In this document: positions 59,612 through 64,000 of the stretch, one piece after another
How the letters are laid out: each line of letters begins with the position of its first letter
Position numbering within the stretch: position 1 is the first letter of the stretch
Source: Streptomyces sp. I05A-00742
GTDB taxonomy: Bacteria; Actinomycetota; Actinomycetes; Streptomycetales; Streptomycetaceae
DNA: 64,000 nucleotides
Assembly (NCBI RefSeq): GCF_013055795.1
Contig: NZ_JABETO010000028.1
Location: 22,213 to 86,212 of the forward strand
Direction of reading: 5' to 3'
Position numbers and translations under genes: made by a program
Notes under the pieces: generated by a model
Told to the model about the DNA's origin: nothing
Seen by the model: only the letters and a program-made list of their open reading frames with translations
Databases searched by the model: none

Positions 59612-62455
59612 GTGGCAGCAAAGGCATCGAAAACACCGTCCGACGCGACCGAGCCGACCGGCACCGAGGCAGCCGGGGGAGGTCGTCCCCGCCTGCTCCT
59701 GATGGACGGGCACTCCATGGCGTACCGGGCGTTCTTCGCGCTGCCCGCGGAGAACTTCACGACCTCCGGCGGCCAGCCGACCAACGCGGTGTACGGCTTC
59801 GCGTCGATGCTCGCGAACACGTTGCGTGACGAGAGCCCCACGCACTTCGCGGTGGCGTTCGACGTCTCGCGCAAGACGTGGCGCTCCGAGGAGTTCGCGG
59901 AGTACAAGGCGACCAGGTCGAAGACCCCCGACGAGTTCAAGGGCCAGGTCGAGCTGATCGGCGAGCTGCTGGACCATATGCGGGTGCCGCGGTTCGCCGT
60001 GGACGGGTACGAGGCCGACGACGTCATCGCCACGTTGACCGCGCAGGCCGAGGCGCAGGGCTTCGAGGTGTCGATCGTCACCGGCGACCGGGACTCGTTC
60101 CAGCTGGTCAGCGATGCCGTCACGGTGCTGTACCCGACCAAGGGCGTCTCGGAGCTGACCCGCTTCACGCCCGAGAAGGTCATGGAGAAGTACGGCCTCT
60201 CGCCCGCGCAGTACCCGGACTTCGCGGCCCTGCGCGGCGACCCGTCGGACAACCTGCCGGGCATCCCGGGCGTGGGCGAGAAGACCGCCGCGAAGTGGAT
60301 CAACCAGTTCGGTTCCTTCGCCGAGTTGGTGGAGCGGGTCGAGGAGGTCAAGGGCAAGGCCGGGCAGAACCTGCGGGAGCACCTGGAGGCGGTCAAGCTC
60401 AACCGCCGCCTGACCGAGATGGTGCGCGACGTCGAGCTGTCGACGGGCCCGGAGGGGCTGGTCCGCGAGGCGTACGACCTCGCCGGCCTCGGGGAGCTGC
60501 TGGACCGGCTGGAGATCCGCAACCGGAGCCTGCGCGACCGGCTGTGGGGGACGGACCCGGCCGCGGTCGTCGAGGAGGCCGCCGAGGAGCTGGAGATCGA
60601 GCTCGACGGCCGCATGCTGGGCCCGGACGAACTGGCCGTGTGGCTGACGGACATCCCGGCGGACGTACCGGCCGCGGTGGTGGCCGGCTACGACTGGAAG
60701 CTGGGCAGCGGAGACGTCCGCGAGGTCGCCCTCGCCCTGCCGGACGACCGGGCCTGCTGGTTCGTGCCGGAGGAGCTGTCCGAGGCGGACGACAAGGCGT
60801 TCGCCGCCTGGCTGGCCGACGCGGACCGCCCCAAGGTGCTGCACATGGGCAAGCGCGTCGTCCGCGTCTTCGCCGAGCGCGGCTGGCGGGTCGAGGGCGT
60901 CACCATGGACACCGCCGTCGCCGCCTACCTGGACGAGCCGGGGGCCCGGCCCTTCGAGACGGACCCGCTCAACCGCCACCGCCAGAAGCGGGCCGGCAAG
61001 GTGCGCTTCAACAAGGGCAAGCGCCAGCTCACCGAGCTGGAGGTGCTGGTCGAGGACAAGCTCGGCCGCACCCTGCCGCGCGTCGACCCCGACAAGGCCG
61101 AGTCGGGCCAGCAGGCGTTCGACTTCGAGGGCACCGCCGACAAGGAAGCGGCCGAGAAACTGATGGTCGAGGCCCGCGCGGTGCTCGACCTCGGCGTCTT
61201 CTACGAGCGGAAGCTGGCCGGCACGGGCGCCCTGGAGCTCATGCGGGACCTGGAGCTGCCCGTCGGCGACCTGCTCGTCGCCATGGAGCGCGAGGGCATC
61301 GCGGTCGACCGCGCCCGCCTGGAGCGGCTCTCCGAGGAGTACCTGGGCGAGATCGAGCAGGCGGTCGCCGAGGCGCACCGCGCCGCCGGCCGCGAGTTCA
61401 ACCTCTCCTCGCCCAAGCAGCTCCAGGAGATCCTCTTCGAGGAACTCGGCCTGCCCAGGACCAAGAAGATCAAGACCGGTTACACCACCGACGCCGACGC
61501 ACTGGCCTGGCTCGCCGCCCAGACGGAGAACGAGCTGCCGGTGGTCCTGCTGCGCCACCGCGACCGGGCCAAGCTCCGGACCACGGTCGAGGGCCTGATC
61601 AACAACCTGGCGGCGGACGGCCGGATCCACACCACCTTCAACCAGATGGTGGCGGCCACCGGCCGGCTGTCCTCCACCGACCCCAACCTGCAGAACATCC
61701 CGGTGCGCACCGGCGACGGCAGCCGCATCCGCCGCTGCTTCGTCGTCGGCGAGGGCTTCGAGTCGCTGATGACGGCCGACTACAGCCAGATCGAGCTGCG
61801 CGTCATGGCCCACCTGTCGGAGGACGAGGGCCTGATCGAGGCGTTCACCTCCGGCGAGGACCTGCACACCACGGTCGCCTCGCAGGTCTTCGGCGTGGCC
61901 AAGACCGAGGTCGACCCGGAGATGCGCCGCAAGATCAAGGCCATGTCGTACGGCCTGGCCTACGGGCTGTCGGCGTTCGGCCTCTCCCAGCAGCTCGGCA
62001 TCTCCCCGGGCGAGGCGGGCGGCCTGATGGACACCTACTTCGAGCGGTTCGGCGGGGTGCGGGACTACCTGCGCCGCGTCGTCGAGGAGGCCCGCGCCAC
62101 GGGCTACACCGAGACCATGCTCGGCCGTCGCCGCTACCTGCCGGACCTCAACAGCGACAACCGCCAGCGCCGGGAGATGGCCGAGCGGATGGCGCTCAAC
62201 GCCCCGATCCAGGGCACCGCCGCCGACATCGTCAAGATCGCGATGCTGCGGGTGGCCGAGGCCCTGGAGAAGGAGGGGCTCGCCACCCGGATGCTGCTCC
62301 AGGTGCACGACGAAGTCGTGCTGGAGGTCGCCCCGGGCGAGCGCGAGAAGGTCGAGGAGCTGGTCCGCCGGGAGATGGCCGGGGCCGTGAGCCTACGGGC
62401 CCCGCTCGACGTGTCGGTCGGCGTCGGAGGCGACTGGGAATCCGCCGCGCACTGA
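59612..62455 (+). CDS. polA: DNA polymerase I
   Basis: 947 residues from GTG 59612 (GGATCGGGGG just upstream; an ATG at 59558 is less likely). N-terminal 5'-nuclease: LLLMDGHSMAYRAFFALP, FDVSRKTWRSEEF, VDGYEADDVIATL, VTGDRDSFQLV and GVGEKTAAKWI. The middle domain lacks the DxE exonuclease I motif, so 3'-5' proofreading is probably absent, as is usual in actinobacteria. Polymerase motifs A (ADYSQIELRVMAHLS), B (RRKIKAMSYGLAYGLSAFGL) and C (LQVHDEVVLE) are intact. Repair and Okazaki-fragment maturation. Followed by a good terminator. Confidence 0.97.
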   Translation: MAAKASKTPSDATEPTGTEAAGGGRPRLLLMDGHSMAYRAFFALPAENFTTSGGQPTNAVYGFASMLANTLRDESPTHFAVAFDVSRKTWRSEEFAEYKATRSKTPDEFKGQVELIGELLDHMRVPRFAVDGYEADDVIATLTAQAEAQGFEVSIVTGDRDSFQLVSDAVTVLYPTKGVSELTRFTPEKVMEKYGLSPAQYPDFAALRGDPSDNLPGIPGVGEKTAAKWINQFGSFAELVERVEEVKGKAGQNLREHLEAVKLNRRLTEMVRDVELSTGPEGLVREAYDLAGLGELLDRLEIRNRSLRDRLWGTDPAAVVEEAAEELEIELDGRMLGPDELAVWLTDIPADVPAAVVAGYDWKLGSGDVREVALALPDDRACWFVPEELSEADDKAFAAWLADADRPKVLHMGKRVVRVFAERGWRVEGVTMDTAVAAYLDEPGARPFETDPLNRHRQKRAGKVRFNKGKRQLTELEVLVEDKLGRTLPRVDPDKAESGQQAFDFEGTADKEAAEKLMVEARAVLDLGVFYERKLAGTGALELMRDLELPVGDLLVAMEREGIAVDRARLERLSEEYLGEIEQAVAEAHRAAGREFNLSSPKQLQEILFEELGLPRTKKIKTGYTTDADALAWLAAQTENELPVVLLRHRDRAKLRTTVEGLINNLAADGRIHTTFNQMVAATGRLSSTDPNLQNIPVRTGDGSRIRRCFVVGEGFESLMTADYSQIELRVMAHLSEDEGLIEAFTSGEDLHTTVASQVFGVAKTEVDPEMRRKIKAMSYGLAYGLSAFGLSQQLGISPGEAGGLMDTYFERFGGVRDYLRRVVEEARATGYTETMLGRRRYLPDLNSDNRQRREMAERMALNAPIQGTAADIVKIAMLRVAEALEKEGLATRMLLQVHDEVVLEVAPGEREKVEELVRREMAGAVSLRAPLDVSVGVGGDWESAAH

Positions 62456-62466
62456 TCAGGAGCAGT

Positions 62467-62504
62467 GTGCCGCCCTTCCCCGCACCGTTGGGGGAGGGCG
62501 GCAC
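62467..62504 (+). terminator. polA terminator
   Basis: Fifteen-pair stem GTGCCGCCCTTCCCC (62467-62481) with 62490-62504, one G-U pair, 8-base loop. Eleven bases after the polA stop. Confidence 0.8.
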
Positions 62505-62618
62505 TGTCACTCCCCTGGGAGATCGTTGTGCAAATGCCGGTGGGATGTCACACGATGGAGGGAAACCCGAACGGCCGGCCCCCGGGTCAAGGGGACCGCT
62601 GAGCAGAGGAGGCTCGCC

Positions 62619-62810
62619 GTGAAGGAGAGTCCCGAGGACGCATCCACGACATCCCGGCCGCGGCGGTTCTACACCGGTGGCGAGCGGCCCTTCGACCCCG
62701 AGGACCTGGTCATGGCCTCGGGGCACGACGTCACTCCGAAACGGGTGGAGGCCGCCAGGCGGCACATCGAGGAGAAGGGGGCGGCGGCGCTGGAGCGCTA
62801 CCTGCCCTGA
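62619..62810 (+). CDS. small conserved hypothetical protein
   Basis: 63 residues from GTG 62619, with AGAGGAGG six bases upstream. The disordered N-terminus MKESPEDASTTSRPRR is followed by RFYTGGERPFDPEDLVMASGHDVTPKRVEAARRHIEEKGAAALERYLP, one predicted helix-turn-helix-like pair. The segment DPEDLVxAxGxDVTPxxxExARR looks conserved in character, but the family is not named. Good ribosome site and own position between polA and HrpB support it as real. Confidence 0.75.
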   Translation: MKESPEDASTTSRPRRFYTGGERPFDPEDLVMASGHDVTPKRVEAARRHIEEKGAAALERYLP

Positions 62811-62823
62811 CCGGGCGACGCCC

Positions 62824-64000
62824 TCAGCGGCGCCGGGCGTTGGCCCGCCGGGTCGGCTCCGCCGTCGACGGGTCCTCCGGCCAGGGATGGCGCGGGTAGC
62901 GTCCGCGCAGCTCGGCCCGGACCGCCCGGTAGCCGTCGCGCCAGAACGAGGCCAGATCCGCCGTGACCGCCGCCGGACGCCCGGCCGGTGACAGCAGGTG
63001 GACCAGGACGGGCACCCGGCCGCCCGCCACGGCCGGGGTCCGCCGCAGACCGAAGAGCTCCTGGAGCTTGACGGCCAGCACGGGCTGCCCGCTCCCGTAG
63101 TCCACCCGGATCCGCGAACCGCTCGGCACCTCGATGCGCTCGGGCGCCAGCTCGGCCAGCCGGGCCGCGTCCCCGCTCGCCCATGGGAGCAGCCGCTCCA
63201 GCGCCGCACGGGCGTCCACCCGCTCCAGATCGGCGCGCCGTCGCGCCGCGTCTAGCTCCGGGCCCAGCCACACGTCCGCGTCCGCCAGCAGCGCCTCGTC
63301 CGAGACGTCCGGCCAGGGCGCGCCCAGTTCCCGGTGGAGGAACGCCAGCCGTTCCCGCAGGCCCGTCGCCTCCGGACCCCAGCGCAGCAGCCCCGGCCCC
63401 TCCGTCCGCAGCCCCTCCAGCAGGGCCGCGCGGACGAGGCCGCGGTCCGGGGAGGTCAGCGGCGCCGAGGCCAGCTCCACGGCGCCCAGCCGTGTCACGC
63501 GCCGGGCCACGACGTCCCGTCGCGCGGTGGACCAGCGCACCTCCTCGCCCTCGGCGAACAGCGCTGCGGCCGTCGCCCGGGCCGTCCCCTCGTCGATCAC
63601 CGCGGCCAGCCGCACCCGCGCCGACGCCGCGGCGACGGGCCGGTCGGCCACCGCCACCGCGAGCCACGGCGCGCTGCGCAGCCGGGAGCCGTCGCCCAGA
63701 TCGGCGCCGGTGCCCGACACCATCAGGAACGAGCCCTCGCCGCGCGCCCGCGCCACCCGCTCGGGGAACGCCAGCGCGGCGACCAGGCCCGCTGCGGCGT
63801 CGTCGGCGAGCGGCGCGCCACCGGACCGGGCCGCCGGACGGTCCGTCGCGGCCCCGCGCAGCGCGGACTCCAGCCGCCGGGCCTCCGCCCGCCAGCGGGT
63901 GCCGTACGCGTCGCCGCCCCGGCGCGCGGCCCGCCACGCGCCCGCCAGATCGTCGCCGTACTCGCGCGGCGGCTCCTCGCTCAGCAGCGCCACGATCTCC
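62824..64000 (-). CDS. hrpB: ATP-dependent helicase HrpB, C-terminal part
   Basis: About 392 C-terminal residues; the gene continues beyond the right edge. The C-terminal HrpB domain is clear: LAVKLQELFGLRRTPAVAGGRVPVLVHLLSPAGRPAAVTADLASFWRDGYRAVRAELRGRYPRHPWPEDP. Upstream it contains an OB-fold/ratchet-like region (LAFPERVARARG, AVADRPVAAASARVRLAAV). The DEAH helicase motor lies outside the window. HrpB is a DExH-box RNA helicase of uncertain role. Convergent with the 63-aa gene, 13 bases apart. Confidence 0.92.
   Translation of the reverse strand, partial: EIVALLSEEPPREYGDDLAGAWRAARRGGDAYGTRWRAEARRLESALRGAATDRPAARSGGAPLADDAAAGLVAALAFPERVARARGEGSFLMVSGTGADLGDGSRLRSAPWLAVAVADRPVAAASARVRLAAVIDEGTARATAAALFAEGEEVRWSTARRDVVARRVTRLGAVELASAPLTSPDRGLVRAALLEGLRTEGPGLLRWGPEATGLRERLAFLHRELGAPWPDVSDEALLADADVWLGPELDAARRRADLERVDARAALERLLPWASGDAARLAELAPERIEVPSGSRIRVDYGSGQPVLAVKLQELFGLRRTPAVAGGRVPVLVHLLSPAGRPAAVTADLASFWRDGYRAVRAELRGRYPRHPWPEDPSTAEPTRRANARRR

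Noticed and set aside
59585..62308. 907-codon minus-strand frame opposite polA
   Set aside because: Antisense shadow; composition is Leu/Gly/Val/Asp/Arg without motifs, and polA is intact on the plus strand.

Overview
The window is a 64 kb chromosomal segment of a Streptomyces (or a very close actinomycete). Base composition is very GC-rich, with G or C in nearly every third codon position. GTG starts and 4-nt ATGA/GTGA overlaps are common. The order trpC-trpM-trpB-trpA, DsbA-like protein, lgt, gltB-gltD ... chorismate mutase ... 5'-nucleotidase, pyk, pdtaR, liv transporter, polA is the one I know from the conserved core of Streptomyces chromosomes. No phage, insertion sequence, CRISPR array or rRNA operon is visible. 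Assignments rest on recognised motifs and family resemblance; no search was run.

Layout. 1-4600: end of a Trp-associated membrane protein, two small membrane proteins and the trpCMBA operon, closed by a strong hairpin. 4600-7500: membrane-anchored DsbA-like oxidoreductase, lgt, a dispersed palindromic repeat and a VIT-family transporter. 7700-13800: gltBD glutamate synthase with its terminator. 13900-18700: AMIN-like secreted protein, two immunity-like small genes, a Tat-exported L-amino-acid oxidase, a second site of the palindromic repeat and a gene remnant. 18700-26040: two divergent operons that look like an envelope polysaccharide system: small membrane protein, processive GT2 synthase, UDP-GlcNAc 2-epimerase and lectin-fold protein on one strand; DUF2334 deacetylase, TIM-barrel hydrolase lipoprotein and a hypothetical protein on the other. 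26000-35500: metalloprotease, trypsin, a collagen-like repeat protein, a two-component system preceded by a 14-bp tandem repeat array, an MFS pump, a monooxygenase, a solitary clpP divergent from a LysR gene with a perfect palindrome between them, and a VOC protein. 35800-44550: GH35 beta-galactosidase, chorismate mutase, a repeat-rich gap, a membrane protein, a frameshifted aminopeptidase N, an orphan ATP synthase b-subunit paralogue and an orphan DesB-like lysine/diamine N-hydroxylase. 44500-50550: 5'-nucleotidase, SIMPL protein, pyruvate kinase, a LAGLIDADG-type protein beside a tRNA, and the ANTAR regulator pdtaR. 50600-64000: livKHMGF branched-chain amino-acid transporter, thioesterase, FdhF/YdeP-type molybdenum oxidoreductase, polA, a 63-aa protein and the C-terminal part of HrpB.

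How the genes work together. Much of the window is amino-acid metabolism (Trp synthesis, glutamate synthase, amino-acid oxidase, Liv uptake, chorismate mutase) together with central carbon and DNA maintenance genes. The most interesting accessory block is the 18.7-25.5 kb polysaccharide locus. It brings together the functional classes of Pga/Ica-type exopolysaccharide systems (processive synthase, small partner, deacetylase, hydrolase) with a UDP-ManNAc-forming epimerase. Other points worth checking are the orphan AtpF paralogue, the single-base frameshift in pepN, the tRNA with a Leu anticodon but a short variable loop, and several perfect palindromes in promoter regions.
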